The position numbers and the translations under genes were made by a program. Shown one piece after another: positions 22,535 through 31,867 of a stretch of DNA of 47,836 bases. The notes below the pieces were generated by a model. It had not been told where the DNA came from, ran no database searches, and was given only the letters and a program-made list of their open reading frames with translations. The DNA is from Sulfurimonas sp. (lineage in GTDB: Bacteria; Campylobacterota; Campylobacteria; Campylobacterales; Sulfurimonadaceae). The stretch spans positions 1 through 47,836 of the forward strand of contig JANEIH010000003.1 of assembly GCA_024513425.1 (NCBI GenBank). Reading direction: 5' to 3'. Within the stretch, counting starts at the first letter, position 1; the number at the start of each line of letters is the position of its first letter.

Positions 22535-24367
22535 TTATGATATATCTTCAACTCTTTGGGTTTCATCATAAATAGAGAGCGAAGGAAATGCAAATTCTAA
22601 GTTGTTTCGCTCAAAAATCTCCATAATTTTATCCATAACATCCTGTTTTGTTCTAAGCCAATCTTCCCACATTACAGATTTGGAAAAACAGTACACCAAG
22701 ATATTAATACTTGAATCTGAAAATTCGTCCAAATAAACCAAAAGGATACGCTTAATACCTTCAAGATCATCTTTTGAGACTAGCTTTTCAATATGCCAAC
22801 GCCGATCGGTAACACCTTCATATTTTGTCTCTTTAGTTGCAATATCAGGGTGATTTTTTAGCATCTCTCTTATCTCTTCTATAGCTTTTTTAATACTCTT
22901 ACGCTTAGAATCATACTTCACGCCGAGCTTCATCTTGATACGACGACCAAGTTTACGCCTGTTCCAGTTTTTGATATTTTTAGAAGCAAAAGTACCATTT
23001 GGAATGGCAATGAGTGCATTATCAAATGTTCGAATTGTAGTTACACGCAGACCGATCTCTATAACCGTTCCCTCACGCCCGTCTATCTCAATCCAATCCC
23101 CTTGAGAAAAGACATCAGAGAAGAGAATAGAGAGTGTTCCAAAGAAGTTAGATATTGTATCTTTTGCAGCAAATGCAACGGCAAATCCCCCGATTCCAAG
23201 ACCAGAAAGAACCGCTGTAAGATCTACTCCTGCAAAGTAAAGAGTAAATAACAAACCTATTATAAAGATGAAAAAGTTGATAATTTTAATACCAACATTG
23301 ATAAGCTCACCTTTAATAGTTGTCTTATCTTTTTCAAACTTTTTAAGATTGAGTACTACAATGGTGTTGATAATGATATAGATAATATAGGCTATAATCA
23401 TCGTATATATGATATTAAAAAATCTCAATATAAACTCTATGCTATTGAAATCATTATAGATATATATCATCATATTGGTATTGATGACAACAATTAATAA
23501 CTTTATACTTTTACGAGTCCTTAGCAGTATATCTTCTGCATATTCATTTAAAAAATCACTTTTGAGAAGGTATTTTTCAAGTACCATATAAAAGAGATAG
23601 ACAAAAAAGATAAGTGCAAAGATAATTATCAGTTTGATAACACTAAGACCAAAAGAGTCCAGCACGCTGTCAAATATCTGTACAATATCGAGTGAATTGA
23701 TGTAGATGGCAAGTTTGATGAGATGATATTTTGAAAATATATTGAGCCTATACATCTTGTTTTTAAACTTATAAAGATGTGTAATCATATCGTTGTTGAT
23801 ACTCTGTAGTGTATAAAACTCTTTGATGTTGTTTTGCGCTGCTTGTAATACTTTTGAACTCCCTTGCAGAGCCAAAATCTTGGCATATTTATTACTATTT
23901 TTTACTACTCTGTTGAGCTGTTTTTGATTTTGTGCCGTAAGCTGATTAAGCTTACTTTCAAAAGTCTTTATATTTTTACTATCAAGTGCGATTAAAATAT
24001 TTTTAATCATATTGTTAATATCACGCATGATTAGATAGGACTTTATCTGTACTTCATCACGAATGACAGCATATGAGTTCGCCTCTCTTTTGTTAATAGA
24101 TATAATCTTTTTTAGTGAAAAAATCTTAGAACTGAAATCTTTTAGATCATTAATATAGTATGATTTATCTGCCATGAGTCTGTAGAGTGCATCTTCATAC
24201 ATATTTTCTTGTTCTTTGAGAAGCTCCGAAGCCTCCTCTTGTGAAATATTGGCATCATTCATCTTATAGAGTAGCTGGATCTGGTTGTCAATAAATTCCG
24301 AATATTTTACACTAGCATGAGCTGTCAGCGTAAAAACAATAAGAAAGAGAAAAGATATCTTTTTCAT
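22535..24367 (-). CDS. MscS-family mechanosensitive channel
   Basis: GLGIGGFAVAFAAKDTISNFFGTLSILFSDVFSQGDWIEIDGREGTVIEIGLRVTTIRTFD; signal peptide and long periplasmic N-terminus. Confidence 0.95.
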   Translation of the reverse strand: MKKISFLFLIVFTLTAHASVKYSEFIDNQIQLLYKMNDANISQEEASELLKEQENMYEDALYRLMADKSYYINDLKDFSSKIFSLKKIISINKREANSYAVIRDEVQIKSYLIMRDINNMIKNILIALDSKNIKTFESKLNQLTAQNQKQLNRVVKNSNKYAKILALQGSSKVLQAAQNNIKEFYTLQSINNDMITHLYKFKNKMYRLNIFSKYHLIKLAIYINSLDIVQIFDSVLDSFGLSVIKLIIIFALIFFVYLFYMVLEKYLLKSDFLNEYAEDILLRTRKSIKLLIVVINTNMMIYIYNDFNSIEFILRFFNIIYTMIIAYIIYIIINTIVVLNLKKFEKDKTTIKGELINVGIKIINFFIFIIGLLFTLYFAGVDLTAVLSGLGIGGFAVAFAAKDTISNFFGTLSILFSDVFSQGDWIEIDGREGTVIEIGLRVTTIRTFDNALIAIPNGTFASKNIKNWNRRKLGRRIKMKLGVKYDSKRKSIKKAIEEIREMLKNHPDIATKETKYEGVTDRRWHIEKLVSKDDLEGIKRILLVYLDEFSDSSINILVYCFSKSVMWEDWLRTKQDVMDKIMEIFERNNLEFAFPSLSIYDETQRVEDIS

Positions 24368-24481
24368 CTTTTAAATACCTTTGGCTATCGTTGCATCTGC
24401 AACTTTTTATCTGTTTTTTATCACTCTATTGTACCACAACTATGCAAAAAGAACTAACCGATACTCTAGTTGTTGTTTAAA

Positions 24482-24516
24482 CTTGATTGACATAGGCTCA
24501 ACTCTTATGATATAAT
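24482..24516 (+). promoter_or_regulatory. HAIR-like HspR site overlapping promoter of cbpA-hspR
   Basis: CTTGATT-N7-GCTCAAC compared with HAIR CTTGAGT-N7-ACTCAAG; TTGACA at 24487 and TATAAT at 24511 with 18-bp spacing. Confidence 0.55.
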
Positions 24517-24559
24517 TTCGCTAATAGAGAATTTAACAATTATTAGCAAGGATTGGAAA

Positions 24560-25414
24560 ATGGCAAAATCATTATATGAAACATTAGGAGTATCAGAAAA
24601 TACAAGTGAATCTGAGATTAAAAAAGCATATAGAAAATTAGCAAGGAAATATCATCCGGATATCTGTAAAGAAGCAGATTGTGAAGAGAAATTTAAAGAG
24701 ATCAATGCAGCGTATGAGATATTGAGCGACAAAAAGAAAAAAGAGCAGTATGATATGTATGGAGATTCTATGTTTGGAGGGCAGAATTTCCATGACTTCT
24801 CACGCAGTCAGAGCGGTAATGTTGATCTTGATGAGATACTGCGTCAAATGTTCTCTAGTGGTGGAGGCTTTGGCGGTTTTGGTGGAGCTGGAGGTTTTCA
24901 TCAAGAACCAAATCTTGATATCGAATCAAAGGTGACGATTCCATTTAATGTAGCCATTCTTGGTGGAACGCACTCAGTTTCAGTTAATGGTGAGCGTCTT
25001 GATATTAAGATCCCAATAGGTGTTAAAACAGGAGAAAAGCTCCGCGTGAGAGGAAAAGGGCATACGCAAAACGGTCGTTTCGGAGATCTGTTTTTAAAGA
25101 TAACAGTAGCGCCGTCACCAGATTATGAGCGTGAGGGAGATGATCTTGTCAAAACCATAGATATATCGCTCTATGTAGCTTTCTTTGGTGATAAAATTGC
25201 ACTACAAACACTCGACAAAGAGATAAAACTCAAAATCCCACAAAACACAAAAAATGGACAGCGTTTCCGCGTGAAAGAGATGGGTGCTGTAAATAGAAAA
25301 ACAAAACAAAGAGGCGATTTGTACTTAAAAGCAAATATTATCAATCCAAAAGTAGAAGATTTGAGCAATGATTTGGTAGAATTGATGAAAGAAAAATTAC
25401 CAAAGAGAATTTAA
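24560..25414 (+). CDS. cbpA: DnaJ-family co-chaperone CbpA
   Basis: J-domain with HPD, G/F-rich linker, C-terminal DnaJ domains, no zinc-finger region. Confidence 0.92.
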   Translation: MAKSLYETLGVSENTSESEIKKAYRKLARKYHPDICKEADCEEKFKEINAAYEILSDKKKKEQYDMYGDSMFGGQNFHDFSRSQSGNVDLDEILRQMFSSGGGFGGFGGAGGFHQEPNLDIESKVTIPFNVAILGGTHSVSVNGERLDIKIPIGVKTGEKLRVRGKGHTQNGRFGDLFLKITVAPSPDYEREGDDLVKTIDISLYVAFFGDKIALQTLDKEIKLKIPQNTKNGQRFRVKEMGAVNRKTKQRGDLYLKANIINPKVEDLSNDLVELMKEKLPKRI

Positions 25415-25425
25415 ACAGGAGGTAA

Positions 25426-25806
25426 ATGATGCATCATTATGACGAATCGGTTTATTTAATCAGTATAGTCTCGAAGATGTTAGATATTCACCCACAAACT
25501 TTGCGTCAGTATGAGAGGGAGAATCTCATTACGCCTTCTCGTTCAAATGGACGCATACGACTCTATTCACAGCGTGACATAGATAGAATTAAACTTATTT
25601 TACGCCTTACGCGTGAGCTTGGTGTAAATCTTGCAGGTGTTGATATTATTTTACGCTTAAAAGAGAATGTAGATAAGATGGATCGTGAGATTGCCGACTT
25701 GCGTCATGAGGTAGAAATTGTGAAAAATGCTCGTTCTGTTTCTCCTGATAAAGCATTAGTGACAAAGAAAAGTATCTATGAGATGATTATTTTTGAGGGA
25801 GATTAG
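25426..25806 (+). CDS. hspR: MerR-family heat shock regulator HspR
   Basis: [37 protein letters not shown]; immediately after cbpA. Confidence 0.9.
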   Translation: MMHHYDESVYLISIVSKMLDIHPQTLRQYERENLITPSRSNGRIRLYSQRDIDRIKLILRLTRELGVNLAGVDIILRLKENVDKMDREIADLRHEVEIVKNARSVSPDKALVTKKSIYEMIIFEGD

Positions 25807-25818
25807 AGTCCCTCTTTT
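25795..25818 (+). terminator. Terminator-like hairpin formed across overlapping convergent stops of hspR and murA
   Basis: GAGGGA-GATTAGAG-TCCCTC-TTTT. Confidence 0.5.
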
Positions 25819-27071
25819 AATCTCTCAACCATAACACCCACATTTTTAAGCTTTTTCTCCAAAGAGTCATATCCACGGTCAAGATGGTAGATACGATGAA
25901 TGTTTGTTTCTCCTTGGGCAACAAGGGCTGCTAAAACAAGAGCACTTGATGCTCTGAGATCTGTTGCCATAACATCCGTTGCGCTTAAATCACATTTTCC
26001 ATTGATAGTAGCAGTATGTCCACTGAGCGAGATATCTGCTCCCATGCGTTGTAACTCACTCACATGCATAAATCTATTCTCAAAAAGACGCTCTTCTATG
26101 ATAGATACTCCATTTGCCTGCGTGGCAAGTGCCATAAACTGTGCTTGCATATCTGTTGGAAAAGCAGGGTACTCCTGTGTAACAATTTTAACAGGTTTAA
26201 TCTCTTTGTTTGGATGGATTGTAATAGTCTCTTTTGTGAGTGTAAGCTCAAACCCCATCTCTTCAAATTTTGCGATAACCGCACCAAGATGATTTGGTTC
26301 TACATCTGTAATTGTGAGTTTTGAGCCGGTAATTGCTCCTGCACAAAGATATGTTCCTGCTTCGATTCTATCTGCAATAGTACTAAACTCTTTGATATCT
26401 AAAAGCTCTCCGGCAGTTCCATGTATCTTTAGTGCTGCCGTACCGATTCCCTCAATTATCACGCCACTTGCATTGAGCACTTCACAGAGTTGAACCACTT
26501 CAGGCTCGCGTGCAACATTGATAATAGTTGTCTCACCTTCTGCAAGTGCTGCTGCCATAACAATATTGGCTGTTCCTGTCACTGTGATTTTATCAAAGAT
26601 AATTTCACAACCTTTGAGTCCTTTTGGTGCTCGTGCTTCAATATAACCTGCTTTGATTGATATCTCTGCACCCATCTGTTCAAGTGCTTTGAGATGGAGA
26701 TCGATTGGGCGTTGTCCTATGGCACAGCCTCCTGGAAGTGACACATCACAGTGTCCAAAACGCGCTAGAATTGGACCTAAAACAAGAATGGAGGCACGCA
26801 TTGTTTTTACAATGTTGTAGGTTGCTTTTGTTTCGTTTATAGAAGTAGTATCCACCACAACTCTATCATCGTAAAAATTACAAGATGCCCCAAGGTTTGC
26901 AAGAAGCTTTAGAAGTGTTCTTATATCTGCAACATTCGGTAGATTTTTAATGGCAACGCTGTTGCGAGCCAAAATTGTCATGGCAATAAGCGGTAGCGAT
27001 GCATTTTTTGCACCAGAGATTTTTATTGTTCCATTGAGGGCAGATTTGCCTTTGATTTTTAAGTAGTCCAT
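25803..27071 (-). CDS. murA: UDP-N-acetylglucosamine 1-carboxyvinyltransferase
   Basis: [55 protein letters not shown]. Confidence 0.98.
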   Translation of the reverse strand: MDYLKIKGKSALNGTIKISGAKNASLPLIAMTILARNSVAIKNLPNVADIRTLLKLLANLGASCNFYDDRVVVDTTSINETKATYNIVKTMRASILVLGPILARFGHCDVSLPGGCAIGQRPIDLHLKALEQMGAEISIKAGYIEARAPKGLKGCEIIFDKITVTGTANIVMAAALAEGETTIINVAREPEVVQLCEVLNASGVIIEGIGTAALKIHGTAGELLDIKEFSTIADRIEAGTYLCAGAITGSKLTITDVEPNHLGAVIAKFEEMGFELTLTKETITIHPNKEIKPVKIVTQEYPAFPTDMQAQFMALATQANGVSIIEERLFENRFMHVSELQRMGADISLSGHTATINGKCDLSATDVMATDLRASSALVLAALVAQGETNIHRIYHLDRGYDSLEKKLKNVGVMVERLKEGL

Positions 27072-27159
27072 GTTTATCTTTATTTTGTTTTTCTAAAAAA
27101 ATTGTGTTATTATATCTTAAATTTGCTATACTACCGTTAATGATTAAGTAGGAAATAAG

Positions 27160-27591
27160 ATGAGTTCGGCACTTGAGCGGCTAAAAAAAATAACAAATAA
27201 GATATCTTCGTATGAGCTAGCAAGAAAAGAGAATACGGCAGAGCTTAAAGAGCTTTATAGAGAGATAGGTATCGATAAAAAAGTAGAGTATTTTGAAGAG
27301 CTTTTTGAATTTAAAGCTATTAATCTCTCAGGTGTTTCACTTCAAGAAGAGAATTTAGGTGAGATAAAAGAGGGAAAGTATCTACAGATTTTAGCAATAT
27401 CGTACGATAAGGATGCAACCATAAAGAGTAAAAATGTCTCCTTGGCATACTTTGGAAGAGTTGAGAGTGTTGATAGGGTATTAAAAGAGAGGATTGTGGA
27501 GTTTGTAATTAGATACCGTTTTGAGAAGAGTTTTATCAATATGGAGCACTATCACGCTATGTTTAAAAAATTTAAAAACAAAGATGTTTAA
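27160..27591 (+). CDS. Hypothetical protein
   Basis: 143-aa ORF in an operon-like array. Confidence 0.7.
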   Translation: MSSALERLKKITNKISSYELARKENTAELKELYREIGIDKKVEYFEELFEFKAINLSGVSLQEENLGEIKEGKYLQILAISYDKDATIKSKNVSLAYFGRVESVDRVLKERIVEFVIRYRFEKSFINMEHYHAMFKKFKNKDV

Positions 27592-28087
27592 GTTTTATTT
27601 TCTATTGTGGGTTTCATGGGTAGTTCAAGTAGTGTTGCGTAGCCTTTTTCTAGCAACATTTTTTGCACTTCTTTTGACACTCTTTATCTATATGAAACAG
27701 GGCTTCCCTTCTATAGATAAAGAGATAACGGATGCACTTTTTGATGTTTGGAAGTTTTGGTTTGCTATTGCTTTAAATGCGGCTGTTTTAATCGCACTTT
27801 TTCAAAGCGTAAAGTATCTTTTTGACCATCCTCACGCAGACTATATGCTAAAACTCAAAAATGGAGATTTGGCTAAAATACGGCGGAAATGGTTTTGGTT
27901 ACTTATTTGGCTTGTCGGGAATTTGATGGTGCTTGCAGCGCTGTTTACACATATCTTTAGCTTTTATGAGAGCCTTTTTGACTGGTTTAATATCTATATT
28001 CTATACGCTTTTATATTATTTGCAGGATATCTCTCTTTTATATTTTTAAGCAGTCGTTGCAAAAGTGTTAGGATTGTGAAGTGCTGA
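27584..28087 (+). CDS. Hypothetical membrane protein
   Basis: ATG at 27584 overlapping the previous stop; hydrophobic segments. Confidence 0.75.
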   Translation: MFKFYFLLWVSWVVQVVLRSLFLATFFALLLTLFIYMKQGFPSIDKEITDALFDVWKFWFAIALNAAVLIALFQSVKYLFDHPHADYMLKLKNGDLAKIRRKWFWLLIWLVGNLMVLAALFTHIFSFYESLFDWFNIYILYAFILFAGYLSFIFLSSRCKSVRIVKC

Positions 28088-28767
28088 TATTTTTAGATAT
28101 TAAAACAACAGGATATGAAAAAGAGGATAAAATCTGCTCTTTAGGAGTGCTCTTCTTTGAAAACAGATCCTGCACAAGCTCTTTGTATGAGCTTATAAAT
28201 GAGGGTAAAAAGATACCCTCAAAGGCTTCGGCTTTGCATAATATCACCAATGAGATGATTCAAGGGAAACCTGCGTTGCGTGAGAGTGAGATTTATAAAT
28301 ATCTCCAGATACACAACAAAGCAGAAAACATACTAATCATGCATAACGCCGATTTTGTTCTTCCTTATCTCAAAGATGTCGGTTTAAAATGGTATGGTAA
28401 AATCATAGATACACAAAAAGTTTTAAAGCATCATATTCCAGAGTGTGAATCTTTTAGTTTGGAATTTATACGCTATGAGTTAAAACTCTACACAAAAGAA
28501 GAGCCACATAAACAATTATGTGGAATTAAAGATGCTTTTGTCGTTAAGTTGCTCTTTGACTATCTCTTAGAAGAGTTAAGTCAAGAGATGATGCAAGAGC
28601 TTAGTTTTAAAAATGTACTGCTTGAGAAGTTTCCCTTTGGAAAGTATGCCGGTAGATATATTGAAGAGATAGCTGAGATTGATAGAAGCTATCTGCTGTG
28701 GATGCTCTCTTTAGAGAGTTTGGATGATGATTTAGCGTACTCTTTGGAGTACTATTTACAAGGATAG
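28081..28767 (+). CDS. 3'-5' exonuclease, DNA polymerase III epsilon-like (DEDD)
   Basis: GTG start; FLDIKTTGYEKEDKICSLG, HNADFVLPYL, HKQLCGIKDA; C-terminal FPFGKYAGRYIEEIAEIDRSYLLWML. Confidence 0.88.
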   Translation: MLIFLDIKTTGYEKEDKICSLGVLFFENRSCTSSLYELINEGKKIPSKASALHNITNEMIQGKPALRESEIYKYLQIHNKAENILIMHNADFVLPYLKDVGLKWYGKIIDTQKVLKHHIPECESFSLEFIRYELKLYTKEEPHKQLCGIKDAFVVKLLFDYLLEELSQEMMQELSFKNVLLEKFPFGKYAGRYIEEIAEIDRSYLLWMLSLESLDDDLAYSLEYYLQG

Positions 28768-28769
28768 AG

Positions 28770-29162
28770 ATGAAAGTTGCCGTTGAGTGTCAATCGCCGT
28801 TATTGCAAAAATCGTTAGAGCTTTTTTTGTCAAAATATTTGAGTACTTCAAAGAAGTATGATATTATTGTTCGTGATGAAGAGTGTTTTGGAAATAGTCG
28901 CTGTTTCTACATAGGCAGTGATGCAAATGCAGATCTTGTCAAGCCATTTTCTAAGTCACAGCTTATTTTGGCTCTTGAAAAACGCTATAAAGAGCTTTAT
29001 GGAGAGGATGAAAAAGCAGAAAACAAAGCTGTAGAAGAGGAGTATTTTAAAGAGAATGCCTCTATGGACTTCTCAATCTTGGAAAGACGCATAGAGTTTT
29101 TGACGCAGGAGTATCAGGCAAATATTTTGCAGGCCGTAAAAGTATTCTATGAAAAACAATAA
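28770..29162 (+). CDS. Hypothetical protein with degenerate receiver-like N-terminus
   Basis: Pattern ...CFYIGSDANADLVKPFSKSQLILALEKRY resembles the C-terminal half of REC domains. Confidence 0.6.
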   Translation: MKVAVECQSPLLQKSLELFLSKYLSTSKKYDIIVRDEECFGNSRCFYIGSDANADLVKPFSKSQLILALEKRYKELYGEDEKAENKAVEEEYFKENASMDFSILERRIEFLTQEYQANILQAVKVFYEKQ

Positions 29163-29751
29163 ACAGTTGACAAAAAAGATTATTGCCGGAAAATACAAAG
29201 GCAAAAGATTAAAACTCCCCTCTAAAATAACAACACGAAGTTCAAAAGCGATTGTTCTAGAATCATTTTTCAATACACTACAATTTGATATTGTAGATGC
29301 AGTGTTTGTTGAGGTCTTTTCAGGTTCAGGTTCGGTCGGTCTTGAAGCACTTAGCCGTGGAGCGAAGCAGATATATTTTATGGAGCGTGACAGAGATGCC
29401 CTTAAGGGGCTCAAAGAAAATATAGCACAAACCAACCCCTCCGCCTGTGAGCTCTTTGGTGGGGATAGTTTTGAGAATATCAACACTATCATAAAGAGAC
29501 TCAAAAAAGCAAAGACAAAAGCCTATTTTTACATTGACCCGCCATTTAGCATACGCGAGGGGATGGAAGATATTTATGATAAAACTATAGAGTTGATAGC
29601 ATCTCTGTCGGCTGAGAATGTTATAATGATTATCATTGAACATATGAGTGGGCTTGATATACCTCAAAAAATAGGCAGTTTTACTATCAAAAAATCAAAA
29701 AAATTTGGAAATACAACACTTACATATCTTACAGATGAAAATATGGAATAA
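29149..29751 (+). CDS. rsmD: 16S rRNA (guanine(966)-N(2))-methyltransferase
   Basis: IIAGKYKGKRLKLP, EVFSGSGSVGLEALSRGA, YFYIDPPFS. Confidence 0.9.
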   Translation: MKNNKQLTKKIIAGKYKGKRLKLPSKITTRSSKAIVLESFFNTLQFDIVDAVFVEVFSGSGSVGLEALSRGAKQIYFMERDRDALKGLKENIAQTNPSACELFGGDSFENINTIIKRLKKAKTKAYFYIDPPFSIREGMEDIYDKTIELIASLSAENVIMIIIEHMSGLDIPQKIGSFTIKKSKKFGNTTLTYLTDENME

Positions 29752-29760
29752 ATATTGCTA
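29743..29760 (+). promoter_or_regulatory. Putative sigma54 promoter of flgI
   Basis: ATGGAATAAATATTGCTA, GG-N10-GC (GG 29745, GC 29757), about 30 nt upstream of flgI ATG. Confidence 0.5.
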
Positions 29761-29789
29761 ATTTCTTGCATAATACAAGGATTTGTTTA

Positions 29790-30815
29790 ATGAAATATTT
29801 TTTAGGTTTCTTACTGTTTTTTACATCACTTCACGCAGCGAAAATCACAGATATTTCAAACATTGTCGGTGTTCGGGATAATCAGATTATTGGTTACTCT
29901 TTGGTTGTCGGTCTGAAAAAGACAGGAGATGGCACAACCTCAAAATTTACACTCCAATCAATTTCAAATATGTTAAAAGCGATGAATATCGATATGAATC
30001 CTGTAGATATTAAATCGAAAAATGTTGCAGCGGTTGTGGTAACAGCAACGCTTAAATCTTTTGCAAGACAGGGTGATAAATTTGATGTAACGGTATCTTC
30101 CATCGGTGATGCAAAATCTTTAGAGGGTGGAACACTTTTGATGACACCGCTTAAAGGGGTAGATGGAAAGATATATGCGTTGGCACAAGGTTCGCTTAGT
30201 ATTGGCGGACTCAACCAAAGAGGTGTTGGATCGGCGACACATCCAACGACAGGCATAGTCTTTGACGGCGGTTTTGTTGAGCGTGAGATAAACATCGACC
30301 TTTTTCATCAGCAGTATGCAACACTCTCTCTTAAAGAGTCCGGTTTTGAAAATGCAGTAGCTGTGCAAAAGGCGATAAATAGATACTACAATAGAGCAGT
30401 AGCAGTGGCAATGGACTCACGCAGCATCAAGTTAAAATGCCCGAAAAATCGTTCAATGATTGAGTTTTTGGCAGAAGTGCAAAACATCAATATAGATTAT
30501 AAAGTTAAAAATAAAATCATCATCAATGAAAAAACCGGAACTATTGTTGCCGGAGTAGATATACAACTAAAACCAACTATTCTTACGCATGGGGATATCA
30601 CGATTAAGATAGTCGAAAAAGATTCGATAAAGATGGATAAAAATCTTGCAATTGATATGAATGAGAATGAAATTTATACAAAAAAAGGTGCAACTACTGT
30701 TGCCAACCTTGTGCGTTCACTTCAAAAACTAGGGGCAACACCAAAAGATATCATCTCTATTTTAGAGGCGATGAAGAGTGCAGGGAGCATCTCTGCCGAG
30801 TTGGAGGTAATATAA
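29790..30815 (+). CDS. flgI: Flagellar P-ring protein
   Basis: Signal peptide; DISNIVGVRDNQIIGYSLVVGLKKTGDG, GGTLLMTPLKGVDGKIYALAQG; ATG at 29790 preferred. Confidence 0.96.
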   Translation: MKYFLGFLLFFTSLHAAKITDISNIVGVRDNQIIGYSLVVGLKKTGDGTTSKFTLQSISNMLKAMNIDMNPVDIKSKNVAAVVVTATLKSFARQGDKFDVTVSSIGDAKSLEGGTLLMTPLKGVDGKIYALAQGSLSIGGLNQRGVGSATHPTTGIVFDGGFVEREINIDLFHQQYATLSLKESGFENAVAVQKAINRYYNRAVAVAMDSRSIKLKCPKNRSMIEFLAEVQNINIDYKVKNKIIINEKTGTIVAGVDIQLKPTILTHGDITIKIVEKDSIKMDKNLAIDMNENEIYTKKGATTVANLVRSLQKLGATPKDIISILEAMKSAGSISAELEVI

Positions 30816-31123
30816 TGAACTATGGATTAAATGCTTTAAGTGCACAGGCACAATTAGTCACACAAAATAAAGGCATCCCAAAGATTGATCCTCAGGCAGA
30901 GGATGAGGCATTGCGAAAGCAGACAGATGCTTTTGAAGCGATCATCATCAAAATGCTGATGGATAATGCGATGAAAGATGAGAAAAACATTTTCTCATCT
31001 CAAAATGATCCGGGAGATAAATTATACAAATCGATCTATAGAGATGAACTCTCAAAAGCAAGTGCGGGGAGTTTTGGTTTTTCGCAGATGCTTTATGACT
31101 ACTTGAGTCAAAAAAAATTGTGA
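30815..31123 (+). CDS. flgJ: FlgJ-like rod-binding protein
   Basis: FEAIIIKMLMDNAM...YKSIYRDELSKASAGSFGFSQMLYDYL; after flgI. Confidence 0.8.
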   Translation: MNYGLNALSAQAQLVTQNKGIPKIDPQAEDEALRKQTDAFEAIIIKMLMDNAMKDEKNIFSSQNDPGDKLYKSIYRDELSKASAGSFGFSQMLYDYLSQKKL

Positions 31124-31130
31124 AACAGAT

Positions 31131-31156
31131 TTAGAAAATCATAATTTTGTCGATAT
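31131..31156 (+). promoter_or_regulatory. Putative sigma28 (FliA) promoter of flgM
   Basis: T/A-rich -35 region and CGATAT -10-like element upstream of the flgM-like ORF. Confidence 0.4.
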
Positions 31157-31198
31157 AACAGCATAGAGAAATTTTACAAGAGGTATGAAGGATAAAAT

Positions 31199-31408
31199 AT
31201 GATTCCAAATATTAGTAATTCAGTTGCGTGCGGTACTTTTTCAAGTAGTTTGAATAAAAACAAAGAGTTAAAACAAGATATGAAGTTAACTGCATTGAAA
31301 GATGACGGCAAAAACAGCATAGAAAAACTTAAAGAGGCTATTGAATCAGGTGAATATAAAGTAAATTTATCTGTGTTATCGGAGAAGATGGCAGATGAGC
31401 TACTTTAA
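31199..31408 (+). CDS. flgM: FlgM-like anti-sigma28 factor
   Basis: 69 aa, C-terminal KLKEAIESGEYKVNLSVLSEKMADELL; flgJ-flgM-flgN-flgK context. Confidence 0.7.
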   Translation: MIPNISNSVACGTFSSSLNKNKELKQDMKLTALKDDGKNSIEKLKEAIESGEYKVNLSVLSEKMADELL

Positions 31409-31437
31409 GTAAAATAAAATAATTATGGGGGTTTGCG

Positions 31438-31866
31438 ATGCTTTCTCATCACTTACAAAATGCTTTAGAAGAGTTAAGAGATCTTATTGAAATTACCGAA
31501 TCAGATATAGAAGATATAAAAAAAGCAGAGCACAATTCCCAATTTGAAAGACTTTCGTTAAAAGAAGAGAAACTGAAAGTTTTTGAGACAAAAAAAGCGA
31601 TGATAGATCGTGAAATTTCCAATTTGATGACATTAAATCCAGATGTAGCACTTCCAGACCTTTTAAGCTCCCCACAGCATCAACTTCTAGATGATTTAAA
31701 AGTCGAACTCTCAAAACTTCATGAGGTCAATAAAAAATATGCAAAACTTATTTTGGTTGTCAGTAATCTGTATAACAGCTTTTTAGAGAGATTGGTTCCG
31801 ACAGAGATGCAAGGATATCAAAAGGTTGCATCAAAAGACTCTACTATTATGGAAGTAAGAGTATAA
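31438..31866 (+). CDS. flgN: FlgN-like flagellar chaperone
   Basis: 142-aa helical protein immediately before flgK. Confidence 0.55.
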   Translation: MLSHHLQNALEELRDLIEITESDIEDIKKAEHNSQFERLSLKEEKLKVFETKKAMIDREISNLMTLNPDVALPDLLSSPQHQLLDDLKVELSKLHEVNKKYAKLILVVSNLYNSFLERLVPTEMQGYQKVASKDSTIMEVRV

Positions 31867-31867
31867 T

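Noticed and set aside
29894-30295. 133-aa antisense ORF inside flgI
   Set aside because: Opposite a confident flgI frame with no independent support.
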